Positions 1-9,112 of a DNA stretch of 64,000 bases are shown here, piece by piece. This DNA comes from DATMNI01 sp035570275 (GTDB taxonomy: Bacteria > Acidobacteriota > Terriglobia > Bryobacterales > Bryobacteraceae): contig DATMNI010000069.1 of the NCBI GenBank assembly GCA_035570275.1, positions 15,550-79,549 on the forward strand, written 5' to 3'. The notes under the pieces were generated by a model. It was not told where the DNA came from, did no database searches, and was given only the letters and a program-made list of their open reading frames with translations. A program made the position numbers and the translations under genes. Numbering within the stretch: the first letter of the stretch is position 1; each line of letters opens with the position of its first letter.

Positions 1-1
1 G

Positions 2-1288
2 ATTCAGGGCACCGTGACCGATTCCTCCGGTGCGCCGATACTGGGTGCGGTGGTAACGGTCGAAGGCGCCGACGGGAAAGCGCGTACAACGGTCACGGAC
101 GTCGAGGGCGCGTTTAAGATGTCATCGTTGACGCCTGGCAATTACAGCGTAAAAGTCTCTGCGGCGGGCTTATCCGAGTGGACCACACCGAATGTGCCTG
201 CCTCGTCAGCTCCCGAATCGAATCCATTGCTAGCCGTCCTGCAGGTGGCGCCGGAGGTAACGACAGTGACGGTCGGCCTGTCGCAGGAGGATTTGGCGGG
301 GCAACAGTTAGAACAGGAGTTGAAGCAACGAGTGCTGGGAATCATCCCAAATTATTTTGTCACTTACGACCAACATCCGGCTCCCTTGTCAGCGAAGCAG
401 AAATTTCATCTGAGTTTGAGGGCGCTCGTGGATCCAGCCACGTTCGCGGCAGTGGGGATTACCGCAGGTATTCAGCAGCAAAGGAACAGCTACTACCAGT
501 ACGGGCAGGGTTCCGAGGGTTTTAGCAAGCGCTTTGGAGCTGCGTACGCAACAGCGGCGAGCAACCTTCTGATCACGTCAGTGATGGCGGACTCGGTTCT
601 GCATCAAGATCCGCGTTATTTCTACAGCGGGCGGGGGACCAAGGCGCAGCGGGCCCTGTACGCGATTGAGTCCGCGTTTCGCACGAAGGGCGACAACGGC
701 AAGTGGCAGCCGCCGTACTCCGGCGTGATCGGGGCGATCGCCGCGTCGGAAATCTCGAACGCGTACTACCCGGGTTCGAGGACACAGTACAGTTTGATAG
801 GGAGAAGTCTGATGTTCCACTTCGTCGGAATGGTAGCCCTCAACCTGGCCGAGGAGTTTTTCCTGAAAAAAGTGACGCACAACGCGCCCAAAGTTCAAGC
901 GGCCGCGGACGTGCCTGTGTTGCGCGAGGGGATCCCGGTGCCGCTCATTGCCGTGGATGGATTCGGCGCGGCAGAAGCGACGGTCGGCCAACCGGTCATC
1001 TTTGTGTTGGCACAGGACCTGACAGTGCACGGAAAAGTACTGGCAAGAACGGGCGACGTTGCATCGGGGCAGGTGGCTCAAGTTACCCCAGCAAGGGTTC
1101 CGGGCGAGGCTGGGAGCGTTGCGCTTCAACGCGTAGTCCTCCGGGCAGGCAACTTGAGTGTGCCCCTGCGCAGCAGTCAAACGCGGGGAGCGGCCGGTCC
1201 AGTGCAATATAGGGAGCTACCCGAATCCGGCAAGGTCGAAGTGACGTTGTTCGTGGCTGAAAGTGTGCAATTTCCCGAGAGCCAATAA
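2..1288 (+). CDS. Secreted protein with carboxypeptidase-regulatory-like N-terminus (5' truncated by window edge)
   Basis: The reading frame is open from base 2, so the gene starts upstream of the window; the GTG at 14 is probably internal. The visible N-terminus (IQGTVTDSSGAPILGAVV) is a carboxypeptidase-regulatory-like beta-sandwich, a fold common at the front of secreted acidobacterial proteins. From about residue 105 a second domain begins with RVLGIIPNY and contains HQDPRYFYSG and ISNAYYPGSR. The same landmarks recur in the next gene, so the two proteins share one domain of unknown function. The C-terminal ~130 residues form a separate beta-rich tail. I infer export to the envelope, but the signal peptide lies outside the window. 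The function is unknown. Confidence 0.8.
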   Translation: MQGTVTDSSGAPILGAVVTVEGADGKARTTVTDVEGAFKMSSLTPGNYSVKVSAAGLSEWTTPNVPASSAPESNPLLAVLQVAPEVTTVTVGLSQEDLAGQQLEQELKQRVLGIIPNYFVTYDQHPAPLSAKQKFHLSLRALVDPATFAAVGITAGIQQQRNSYYQYGQGSEGFSKRFGAAYATAASNLLITSVMADSVLHQDPRYFYSGRGTKAQRALYAIESAFRTKGDNGKWQPPYSGVIGAIAASEISNAYYPGSRTQYSLIGRSLMFHFVGMVALNLAEEFFLKKVTHNAPKVQAAADVPVLREGIPVPLIAVDGFGAAEATVGQPVIFVLAQDLTVHGKVLARTGDVASGQVAQVTPARVPGEAGSVALQRVVLRAGNLSVPLRSSQTRGAAGPVQYRELPESGKVEVTLFVAESVQFPESQ

Positions 1289-1291
1289 GCT

Positions 1292-1313
1292 GTTGCGCAC
1301 TCTCTGGCGCAAC
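1292..1313 (+). terminator. Candidate terminator hairpin
   Basis: GTTGCGC and GCGCAAC form a perfect 7-bp stem around an 8-nt loop, 4 nt after the stop of the upstream gene. Only a weak T-containing stretch follows, so intrinsic termination is plausible but not certain. Confidence 0.4.
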
Positions 1314-1398
1314 TTCAAGTTTGAGCGGGCACCGGGTAGGCCACACAATCGGTATGCGCTTCGTTCTTTAGTTTCCGCTTGAACCGGTAGCTGTTTAG

Positions 1399-1500
1399 TT
1401 CTTTAGCTCGGACTGCCAGTTGAGTACAACCGTAAACGGTTACACACCCATGCTCAACGGCGCCAACAAACCGCTCGATATCGCGCTCCTCATCGATTGA
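1399..1500 (+). pseudogene. Possible 3' gene fragment
   Basis: A 33-codon open stretch ends in TGA just before the next gene's ribosome binding site and reads like a protein C-terminus (NGYTPMLNGANKPLDIALLI). It lacks a start codon with a ribosome binding site and is preceded by an in-frame TAG. It may be the tail of a lost gene or chance. Confidence 0.2.
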
Positions 1501-1512
1501 AGGAGACCCTCG

Positions 1513-2217
1513 ATGCTTTATCGCCTCTCATGCGCTAGTGTCGCGCTCGCTCTTTTCGCGTCTCTGGCCTGGTGTCAACAGACTCCGGCGCCCGGCCGCG
1601 ACGACCCGCCGCCAGCCGAAAGCAAGCGGATTCTCGGCATCATCCCCAACTACCGGAGCTATCCCAGCCAGGCGCGGTACGAGCCGCTGACGACCGGCGA
1701 AAAATTCAAGCTCGCTTCGGAAGATGCCTTCGATCGCGGCACCTTTGCCTTGGCAGCCTTATTCGCCGGCGAGGCGCAGTTGACGAATGCGAACCGGTCC
1801 TTTGGCCAAGGCGCCGCGGGATATGGCAGGTACTTTGGCACGGCATACGGCGATTTGCTTATCGGCGATTACATGACGGAAGCCGTGCTCCCGACGCTGC
1901 TCCATCAGGATCCGCGGTACTTTCGCCGCGGCACCGGAACCGGATGGTCCAGGCTCGGCTACTCCATGGGGCAAATCTTCTGGACCCATCGCGATTCGGG
2001 CGGAACCCAGTTCAATTATTCGGAAGTGCTCGGAAACTCAACGGCAGTGGCAATATCGACTGCTTACTACCCGGATCAGCGAAAAGCGGCCGATGCGGTA
2101 TCGAAACTGGGTGTGCAGCTAGGCGTTGACATGTGCAGCAACATCTTGAAAGAGTTCTGGCCGGATATTAAGCGGAAATTCCGGCGGGAGCATGCTCGGG
2201 TAACGACCGGTAAGTAG
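1513..2217 (+). CDS. Secreted protein sharing the C-terminal domain of the upstream gene
   Basis: A 234-residue protein with a signal peptide (hydrophobic run to about residue 21, ending ASLAWCQQ), so it is probably periplasmic or envelope-associated. The ATG follows a clear AAGGAGA ribosome binding site. The mature part is essentially one domain starting RILGIIPNYRSY and containing LLHQDPRYFRRG and STAYYPDQRK, matching the domain of the gene ending at 1288 in order and spacing. The pair looks like tandem paralogues, one with and one without an extra N-terminal module. I do not recognise a catalytic motif and assign no function. Confidence 0.8.
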   Translation: MLYRLSCASVALALFASLAWCQQTPAPGRDDPPPAESKRILGIIPNYRSYPSQARYEPLTTGEKFKLASEDAFDRGTFALAALFAGEAQLTNANRSFGQGAAGYGRYFGTAYGDLLIGDYMTEAVLPTLLHQDPRYFRRGTGTGWSRLGYSMGQIFWTHRDSGGTQFNYSEVLGNSTAVAISTAYYPDQRKAADAVSKLGVQLGVDMCSNILKEFWPDIKRKFRREHARVTTGK

Positions 2218-2232
2218 ACCGGGCCGATTCTT

Positions 2233-2492
2233 TCAGATCGCCTGGCTGATTCCATTCCAGATTTCCGAAAACGAGTTGCTAAGCCCGCCGTCTGGCCATG
2301 GCCCTTGATCCGCCTTCAGCTCCCAGCGCATGTCTCAGCCAAAGTGGAGGATCATCCGCCAGAAACAGAGCTCTCCCTGTTTCGCTTCCAGCACGAGGGG
2401 ATGGCTCGCGTCGATGTCGGTATTGCCTACCCTATCCAACTCTTCCACCGTTCGGCGGAGATTCAGCAGACTGGCTTGGTAAATCGTCCGCA
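2233..2492 (-). pseudogene. 3' end of a broken gene of unknown function
   Basis: On the minus strand a coding-like frame reads LLNLRRTVEELDRVG and continues to ...EIWNGISQAI followed by TGA. It is broken by one in-frame TGA at 2335-2337 and has no start. Its upstream end runs into the IS5-type transposase remnant at about 2506, which suggests that the gene was cut by that insertion and then decayed. The family is not recognised. Confidence 0.35.
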
Positions 2493-2505
2493 GTGTAGAA
2501 CCAAT

Positions 2506-2690
2506 TCATAAATGCCTCATCAATATGAGGGCACAGGCCAAGTGAAGCATGCCAAGGAAGTTGTCTGCTGATATTCCCAGCGGACGGCAAGACGGCGGTA
2601 ATCTTGAAGCCACGCAAAACAGGCGTTCGATCTTCCACCTGCGACGGTAACGGCGGAGCGCGCCCATCCTGAGTGCGGAACCCGATCCCC
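2506..2690 (-). mobile_element. Remnant of an IS5-family transposase (C-terminal end)
   Basis: Reading the minus strand and allowing at least two frameshifts gives DGRALRRYRRRWKIERLF, then AWLQDYRRLAVRWEY, then NFLGMLHLACALILMRHL and a TGA stop at 2506-2508. This is the conserved C-terminus of IS5-group DDE transposases, where the RRW-K-ER motif contains the catalytic Glu. The rest of the transposase and the terminal repeats are absent. The remnant occupies the promoter region of the following histidine kinase gene. Confidence 0.7.
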
Positions 2691-2741
2691 CTTTGAGCTA
2701 CGTGTGAGTACCTCCCGCTGAGGGATAATGATCTGATATTC

Positions 2742-5700
2742 ATGAGGGCGCGCGGACAAAGCAGAGGCATTGTCGCGCTGGGCGCGGTGCTGACCGGGAT
2801 TCTGCTGGCGAGCCGTCCTTGCGCGTTCGCGTTGAATCCAACGCTGGACGTCAGCCAGTACGCGCATACGGCCTGGAAGATCCGGGACGGCTTTGTCAAG
2901 GGTTCCATTCTCTCAATCGCCCAGACGCCCGACGGGTACCTCTGGGTGGGGACGGCATTCGGGTTGTCTCGATTCGATGGCGTCCGGAACGTCGCCTGGG
3001 AGCCGCCGCCGAATCAGCATCTCCCCTCCACCGTCATCGCGAGACTGGTCGCGGCGCGCGACGGGACTCTTTGGATCGGCACGTTCAATGGGCTGGCAAG
3101 CTGGAAGAACGGCAAGCTCATTCAGTACGCGGAGTTCGGTGGATTGCAGATCCGTGCTGTCGTTGAAGATCATGAGGGCTCGATATGGGTCGGTACGAAT
3201 GGGCCTCCCGATGGAAAGCTTTGCGAAATTCGGAATGGCAGCGTCCGGTGCTACCCGGAAATGGGCGGTGTTGGCCACGGCGTCTTCGGCTTGCATGAGG
3301 ACGGCAAGGGGAATCTCTGGGCCGGATTGGAGATGGGGGCGTGGCGATGGAGACCCGGACAGCCGGAATTCTATTCGGTGCCAGGCCTGCCAAACGGAAG
3401 AATGCAGGGCATGACGGACGGTGAGGATGGCGCTCTCTTAATCGCTACAACAGGCGCGGTCATGCGGCCGGCTGGGGAGAAGGCGCAGGTAGTATATCCG
3501 TTCCCCGCTGCAAGGCAGGGGTTCCGCGTCCTAAGAATGCTTCGCGATCGCGACGGCGGTCTCTGGGTGGGACCGGCGGGCCGGGGCATTGTACATATAC
3601 ACCAGGGACGAACCGACGTGTTTTCACAATTGGACGGCCTGTCAGGCGATGACATTTACGATTTGTTTGAGGATCGCGAGGGCAATATTTGGGTCGGTAC
3701 CATCAACGGGCTTGACCGCTTTCGCGAGCTTCCCGTGCTCACGTATTCCAGGAATCAAGGTTTGTCGGAAATTCCCTGGGCAGGTCTTATAGCCACAAGG
3801 GAGGGAAGCGTCTGGTTCGCTACCCTTGACGGGTTAAACCGCCTGAATAAGGCCCAGGTTACGGTGTACCGCCGCCACCGCGCCAGGGCGGGAGTGCGAG
3901 AGATTGCCGGCAGCGGACTGCCGGATGAGGGGGTGGGGTCACTTTTTCAAGACTCTCGGGGGCGAATCTGGGTTTCCACACTGACCGGGATCGGCTACAT
4001 GGAGCATGACCGGTTTATTCCTGTGGCGGTTCCCGGCGGGGTAGTGGGCTCCCTCACCGAGGACCCTTCGGGGAATCTGTGGATCGCCAACCGCGACCTC
4101 GGTCTCTTCCGATTGTCGCCACGTAATGAGTTGCAACGGATTCCCTGGGCCGCATTCAGCCACAAGGATCCTGCGGTCGTTCTGGCCCCGGATCCCGTGC
4201 AGGGGGGGCTATGGCTCGGATTTTCTCGGGGTGGCGTTGCCTGGTTTCGTGACGGCCAGATCCACTCATCCTACTCAGCGGGCGAAGGGCTGGGTGAGGG
4301 TCGCGTCAACGACCTCAGGTTCGACGACGGAGGCGCCCTTTGGATCGCCACCGAGGGTGGCCTGAGTCGGTTGAAGAATGGCCATATCGCCAGGCTGACG
4401 AGCAAGAACGGATTGCCCTGCGATGCGGTCCAGTGGACGATAAAAGACGCGGCCCAATCGGTCTGGCTGATGATGCCTTGCGGCTTGGTGCGGGTCGCGC
4501 GCTCAGAATTGGACGCGTGGGCTATGGCTGCGGACAAGACCGCCAGCACGATCCGCGCCACGGTTTTCGATAGTTCCGACGGGCTAAGGACTTTCGCTGT
4601 CGTTGGCGATTATACGCCGCGTGCCGCCGAGTCGCCAGATGGGAATCTGTGGTTCATCGCTCCCGACGGCATCAGCGTCGTCGATCCACGTCACCTGCTC
4701 TTCAACAAGCTTCCGCCACCGGTGCATATCGAGCAGATCATGGCAGACGGCAAAAAGTACGATCCGAACACCAAGGGGCGTCTGCCGCCGCTGGTGCGCG
4801 ATCTGGAGATCGAGTATACCGCGCTGAGCCTGGTCGCACCGGAAAGGAACCGTTTTCGCCACAAGCTCGAGGGTTGGGACGCCGATTGGCAGGAGACCAC
4901 CGAGCGCCGGGCGGTCTACAGCAATCTTCCGCCCCGCAGTTACCGCTTCCGCGTGCGCGCTTCGAATAACAGCGACGTGTGGGACGAAGCCGGCGCTTCG
5001 TTCGATTTTTCCATCGCCCCGGCGTACTACCAGACCACCTGGTTCCTCGTGGCGTGCATCGCCGCTGGTCTGGCAATGCTGGCGGCGCTTTATCGGCTTA
5101 GGCTGCGGTACCTTAAACAACAATTCAACCTGCGGATGGAGGAGCGCATCGGCGAACGCACGCGCATCGCACGGGATTTGCACGATACGCTGCTGCAGAG
5201 TTTTCAAGGACTGCTGATGAAGTTTTCCGCTGCAACTTACATGATCCCGCAGCGACCCGTCGAGGCCCAGAAGACGCTGGAGAGGGCCATCGAGCAAGCC
5301 CGGCAGGCGGTCACCGAGGGCCGGGATGCGGTGCAGGCGTTGCGCGCCTCCACCGTAGTCACAAACGACCTTGTACGCGCGATTACCACGCTTGGAGAAC
5401 AGCTCGCTACCGAATATCCGGGCGCCAGTTGTCCCGAGCCTCGTGTGCAGGTGCAAGGCACCTCTCGGGAACTCGCTCCGATCGTTCGCGACGAAGTCTA
5501 CCGAATTGCCTACGAAGCAGTCCGCAATGTATGCCGTCACGCGCAAGCGAGCCGGATCGACGTGGAGATCCTATACGGCGACCGGCATTTTCGATTGCGG
5601 GTCCGAGACGACGGAAAGGGCATCGACCCGAAGGTTCTTGCTGAGGGAGGACGCGCCGGACATCACGGCTTGCCCGGCATGCAGGAACGCGCCAACCTGG

Positions 5701-5834
5701 CGGGCGGTAAGCTGGTTCTCTCGAGTAAACCGGGTTCCGGCACGGAGGCGGAGCTTACCATTCCCGCCGCTTTTGCATACGTGAAGTCGCCCGCCGCGCG
5801 CCGGTCGATATCTGCGGGAAAAGGAATTTCATGA
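2742..5834 (+). CDS. Hybrid propeller-type sensor histidine kinase (HisKA_3)
   Basis: A 1,030-residue membrane sensor kinase. After a signal peptide it has repeated WVGT/LWIGT beta-propeller motifs (two-component regulator propeller) over about residues 50-650. A Y_Y_Y-type Ig-like domain (about 655-750, with YSNLPPRSYRFRVRASN) and one transmembrane helix (about 765-785) follow. A NarL-class dimerisation domain comes next, with the phospho-acceptor His at residue 814 in ARDLHDTLLQSFQG. The HATPase end has an N box (YEAVRNVCRHA), DDGKGI and a GLPGMQERA loop. The family senses periplasmic, often carbohydrate, signals and phosphorylates a LuxR-type response regulator. No such regulator is adjacent, so the kinase is an orphan here. 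The ATG has only a weak ribosome binding site. Confidence 0.93.
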   Translation: MRARGQSRGIVALGAVLTGILLASRPCAFALNPTLDVSQYAHTAWKIRDGFVKGSILSIAQTPDGYLWVGTAFGLSRFDGVRNVAWEPPPNQHLPSTVIARLVAARDGTLWIGTFNGLASWKNGKLIQYAEFGGLQIRAVVEDHEGSIWVGTNGPPDGKLCEIRNGSVRCYPEMGGVGHGVFGLHEDGKGNLWAGLEMGAWRWRPGQPEFYSVPGLPNGRMQGMTDGEDGALLIATTGAVMRPAGEKAQVVYPFPAARQGFRVLRMLRDRDGGLWVGPAGRGIVHIHQGRTDVFSQLDGLSGDDIYDLFEDREGNIWVGTINGLDRFRELPVLTYSRNQGLSEIPWAGLIATREGSVWFATLDGLNRLNKAQVTVYRRHRARAGVREIAGSGLPDEGVGSLFQDSRGRIWVSTLTGIGYMEHDRFIPVAVPGGVVGSLTEDPSGNLWIANRDLGLFRLSPRNELQRIPWAAFSHKDPAVVLAPDPVQGGLWLGFSRGGVAWFRDGQIHSSYSAGEGLGEGRVNDLRFDDGGALWIATEGGLSRLKNGHIARLTSKNGLPCDAVQWTIKDAAQSVWLMMPCGLVRVARSELDAWAMAADKTASTIRATVFDSSDGLRTFAVVGDYTPRAAESPDGNLWFIAPDGISVVDPRHLLFNKLPPPVHIEQIMADGKKYDPNTKGRLPPLVRDLEIEYTALSLVAPERNRFRHKLEGWDADWQETTERRAVYSNLPPRSYRFRVRASNNSDVWDEAGASFDFSIAPAYYQTTWFLVACIAAGLAMLAALYRLRLRYLKQQFNLRMEERIGERTRIARDLHDTLLQSFQGLLMKFSAATYMIPQRPVEAQKTLERAIEQARQAVTEGRDAVQALRASTVVTNDLVRAITTLGEQLATEYPGASCPEPRVQVQGTSRELAPIVRDEVYRIAYEAVRNVCRHAQASRIDVEILYGDRHFRLRVRDDGKGIDPKVLAEGGRAGHHGLPGMQERANLAGGKLVLSSKPGSGTEAELTIPAAFAYVKSPAARRSISAGKGIS

Positions 5835-5894
5835 AGGGGTGAGCGCCTGCCCCAATTCGATTTGGATTCTAACTATAGCTAAGCTAGTTTCTGT

Positions 5895-5914
5895 CGCGAA
5901 GCTCGGTCTTCGCG
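5895..5914 (+). terminator. Candidate terminator hairpin after the kinase gene
   Basis: CGCGAAG and CTTCGCG form a perfect 7-bp stem with a 6-nt loop, about 60 nt after the kinase stop. No T-tract follows. It could be part of the adjacent palindromic repeat instead. Confidence 0.35.
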
Positions 5915-5918
5915 TAAG

Positions 5919-6001
5919 ACCGCTCCCTAACGGTCGCGGCTCTGATGCCAAGTCTCGTATTGTCGACGAGGCCATCAGAGCCACGACCGTAAGAGAGTGG
6001 T
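5919..6001. repeat. REP-like palindromic element, copy 1
   Basis: The left arm reads ACCGCTCCCTAACGGTCGCG then GCTCTGATG. The right arm (5973-6001) is its imperfect reverse complement, CATCAGAGCCACGACCGTAA then a GAGAGTGG end. The left arm recurs with one change near 52146-52168. It lies between convergent genes. Confidence 0.65.
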
Positions 6002-6127
6002 TTCTTGTTCGCAGCACGGCGCGGTGCAGAGACGAGTGTTTTACGCGGAGAAGAAGTTCGCGACCCATTGGCAACGCGGGAAGACGTAGTCCGCCAAGCC
6101 GTCGGGTGTTACTACCCGGGTCGCCCG

Positions 6128-7510
6128 CTAGAATCCAGGCGTGCGTCCGACCGCCTGCTCGAGTTCTGCCCACGCCAGCAGGTATCCCAGGCTCGTCTGG
6201 AGGGAATCCGCCTCAGCTTTATACGTGGCGGCGGTAGCCTGACGGCGTTCGGCGACCAGCATCACACCGGCAGCCAACTGATTCTGCGCCAGGCGCTCGC
6301 CCTCCTGCCGCAACCTCACCACCTGTTTAGCCACCTGGACCATACTTTTGGTGCGCTCCAGTTTGTTGTAGCTTCGCTCAATTCCGACAGCCACCTCTTC
6401 CTTCAGGTGGCGCAGGTTCTCTTCGGCCTGAGCCAGTTGCGCTTCGCGCTCGCGCACGGCGGCCTGGCGTTTGCCGAAGTCGAACACATCCCAACTGAGA
6501 TTCACGCCGAAGGTGCCGAAGTTCCGCACCAGAAACGGCACGCCGTTCTGATAACTGTGGCGAGCGTAGGCGGTGACGTCGGGGATGTAGGCGGACTTAG
6601 CGGCCGCCACGCCGGCGTGTGCCTTACGGACTACTTCCTCGGCCGCCATGATTTCGGGGTTCTCCGACCATGCGGTCTGGACGTACTCCTCGCGGGGCCG
6701 CTCCTCAAAACTCGCCGGCACGGCCGGATCGAGATCGAGCCGCGTATCCAGCGGGAGGCCCAGCAGGTCGTTCAGTTCGGTAGTCAGGTCGGCCAATTGA
6801 AGGTCCGCGGTCAGGACGGACTGCTGACTTTCGAGCACGCCCGCGCGGCCTTGGATCGCCGCGATTCTGAGGGCGCTGCCGTTGCGAATATCGTCTTCGC
6901 TCTCCCGCAACTGCTCGCCGGCATAGGTGCTCTGTTGTTCGGCGGCCTGTTTCTGAAGACGGGCAATGAGTATGCCGTAGTAAAGCGTATGCACCTGCAG
7001 AGCGACCTGGTTCTCGGCCTTCTTCAGATCGTCGCGGGACACCGCTACTTCGGCCGCGGCAATCTTATTGCTTTCATGAATCCGGATCAACTGGGTCAGC
7101 GGCTGGGCAATCATGGTGCCGCTGGAGACCAGCGTCTTCTGTCCCTGCGGGAGAATGACGCCTTGCGAGGGAACGAGTGAGCCTGCTGCCGTCCCAAAAG
7201 CTCCAGCGCGGATCCCGATATTCTGCAGCTCGCTGATGTGCAGTAAGTTGGATTGATTCGTAATCGACGGGAAGTAGGCGGAACGTTCGCCAGCCTTTTT
7301 CTGCTGGTTCTCGACCACCTTCAGGCGCGCGATCGTCAGCACGCGGTTCTGGCTGATGGCAAGATGAACCGCCTCTGGCAGTGTGAGGCGCCGGGTGTCA
7401 GCGGCGTCGGAACAGACTGTCGATAGCAAGGCAATCCCGGCGATTGCGAGGCACCGGCTGGCCGGCCACAAAAAACGATGGCCTGCCCCACCAAGTTTTA
7501 CACGATTCAT
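6128..7510 (-). CDS. TolC-family outer membrane efflux protein
   Basis: A 460-residue outer membrane channel subunit. The ATG at 7510 is preceded by GAGGAGA and overlaps the stop of the MFS gene in an ATGA junction, so translation is probably coupled. A signal sequence (LAIAGIALLSTVCSDAA) precedes the LTLPEAVHLAISQN motif typical of the family's first helix. Long Ala/Gln/Glu-rich coiled-coil segments follow in two similar halves, including YIPDVTAYARHSYQNG and VNLSWDVFDFGKRQA. It would form the exit duct for the HlyD/MFS pump encoded just upstream in the same operon. Confidence 0.9.
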   Translation of the reverse strand: MNRVKLGGAGHRFLWPASRCLAIAGIALLSTVCSDAADTRRLTLPEAVHLAISQNRVLTIARLKVVENQQKKAGERSAYFPSITNQSNLLHISELQNIGIRAGAFGTAAGSLVPSQGVILPQGQKTLVSSGTMIAQPLTQLIRIHESNKIAAAEVAVSRDDLKKAENQVALQVHTLYYGILIARLQKQAAEQQSTYAGEQLRESEDDIRNGSALRIAAIQGRAGVLESQQSVLTADLQLADLTTELNDLLGLPLDTRLDLDPAVPASFEERPREEYVQTAWSENPEIMAAEEVVRKAHAGVAAAKSAYIPDVTAYARHSYQNGVPFLVRNFGTFGVNLSWDVFDFGKRQAAVREREAQLAQAEENLRHLKEEVAVGIERSYNKLERTKSMVQVAKQVVRLRQEGERLAQNQLAAGVMLVAERRQATAATYKAEADSLQTSLGYLLAWAELEQAVGRTPGF

Positions 7511-9099
7511 GGCATTCTCCTCAAGTCTTGGAAACTGATCTTGCCGGGCCGCAGGAATAGCATTAAGAGCAGATAAGCGACTACCATCCATCCGATCAGG
7601 ATGAATCCGTCGGATACGGCGAGCGTGTAGGACTGCGCCCTCACCTGTTGACCGAGAATCCCGACGGCGCGGTATTGCGCTTCCTCAAATCCCGTGGACC
7701 CCGGCAGCAGTCCTCCGGTCAGCATCTTCACCCGCTCCTCGGTGAGCCAACTGCCAGCTTGCACGTGGAGCCCCAGGAGGTTGGAATGAAACTGCTCCCG
7801 CACCGTAATGAAGCGAGTCATAAAGGCTACGCCGACCTGGCCTCCGAAAATGCGGACGAAGTGCATGAACCCGGAGACGGTGGCGGCGTTGGCGGCGCTT
7901 TTCAGGGCGCCCGCTTGGAGCGCCTCCAGGACGATGCTGCTTACCAAGCCGACATAAGTGCACGCAAAGCCGGCCGCCAACAGCAGTTCCACCTTCTGGA
8001 AACTGGTTCCCGCCCACGAAGTGTCGAGATGCGAAAAGATCCAGCAGCCCACCGCCACAATCGTGAGCCCAGCCGTCAGAACCAGCCGCGAGTTGGTGTA
8101 GATCACCATCCAAGCGGCCAGCCACACTACCGCGAACATCGGCACAGCCACCCAGGCCAGTGCGTGGCCGGTCTGCAGGGCGCGGTACTGTTGGATATTG
8201 CCCAGGAAGCCGGGGACGAGCAAAATCGTGGCCAGGTGCTCGAATTTGAAGGCAAAAATCGACAAGGCGATGATGATCATGTTCCGCGTGTTCAGGAAGG
8301 AAAGGCTTAACGTTGGATTAGGCTGCGAGATTCGCCTGAACAGGGCCGCCGCCAGGAGGAAAATTCCGCCGGCGAGCATGGCGACGATTACGCCGGAGTT
8401 CAGCCAGTAAAGCCGTTCCCCTTGATCCAGAGCGCCGTAGAGCAGGCTGAGGCCAAGGCTGAAATAGGCGAACCCACGCCAACTCGGCCGCGCGTCCACA
8501 ATGGGCCGCTGGGGGATTCCGAAATAGACACAGATCATCATCAGCGGCGTGAAGAGCGCGGCAGTCCAGAAGATCCAATGCCAGGACAGATGCTCGGCGT
8601 ACCAGCCCTGGAGCGCGGAGGCGATATTGCTGACGAACACGATGTCCGCCGCGTAAGCTGCAATGCCGAAAATGATCAATCGTTTCGGAAGGGCGTTCAG
8701 GACGAACGTCATGGTGAGGGAGTAAAAGGTCCCTGAAGTCAGGCCTGCCAGCACTAACAGCCCTAACATGGCCCAATAACCAGGGGCAAATGGCAGCAGG
8801 ACGGACGTCACCGTGAAGATAGCGGCAGCGAGGAGCAGAATCCGGCGCGGGCCAAACCACACGCTCAGGAACACGACGAAGACCCCGGCGAACATCGTCG
8901 CCATGTTGAGCGCGGTCGGAATCCAGGAACCCTCGTCGAAGCTGAGGCCGAGGGCGCCCCGCAGGTCGGGCAGGCCGACACTGACCAGACGCGCGTTCAG
9001 CGTGGCGACTCCCGCGCCCAGAAACACGCCCAGGATCCCCAGGTAGGGGTTGGTGGTGGGTGCGGCTTGAGTTGCACCTTGAGTTACTGCGACGGTCAC
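7507..9099 (-). CDS. DHA2-family MFS drug exporter (EmrB-like)
   Basis: A 530-residue inner membrane transporter with about 14 predicted helices, the DHA2 layout. I chose the GTG at 9099 because a GGAGGG site lies 6 nt upstream; a GTG at 9126 would overlap the previous gene. The N-terminus (ATLNARLVSVGLPDLRGALG) holds the first-helix proton-antiport motif region, and DEGSWIPTALNMA follows as in EmrB homologues. It lies between the HlyD adaptor (14-nt gap) and the TolC gene (4-nt overlap), so the three form an EmrAB-TolC-type tripartite pump. The substrate cannot be read from the sequence. Confidence 0.9.
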   Translation of the reverse strand: MTVAVTQGATQAAPTTNPYLGILGVFLGAGVATLNARLVSVGLPDLRGALGLSFDEGSWIPTALNMATMFAGVFVVFLSVWFGPRRILLLAAAIFTVTSVLLPFAPGYWAMLGLLVLAGLTSGTFYSLTMTFVLNALPKRLIIFGIAAYAADIVFVSNIASALQGWYAEHLSWHWIFWTAALFTPLMMICVYFGIPQRPIVDARPSWRGFAYFSLGLSLLYGALDQGERLYWLNSGVIVAMLAGGIFLLAAALFRRISQPNPTLSLSFLNTRNMIIIALSIFAFKFEHLATILLVPGFLGNIQQYRALQTGHALAWVAVPMFAVVWLAAWMVIYTNSRLVLTAGLTIVAVGCWIFSHLDTSWAGTSFQKVELLLAAGFACTYVGLVSSIVLEALQAGALKSAANAATVSGFMHFVRIFGGQVGVAFMTRFITVREQFHSNLLGLHVQAGSWLTEERVKMLTGGLLPGSTGFEEAQYRAVGILGQQVRAQSYTLAVSDGFILIGWMVVAYLLLMLFLRPGKISFQDLRRMP

Positions 9100-9112
9100 C
9101 GGTCGCCCTCCG

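Noticed and set aside
2335..2337. In-frame TGA in the broken gene at 2233-2492 as a second selenocysteine codon
   Set aside because: No redox motif surrounds it, the gene has no start, and adjacent transposon decay makes a pseudogene more likely.
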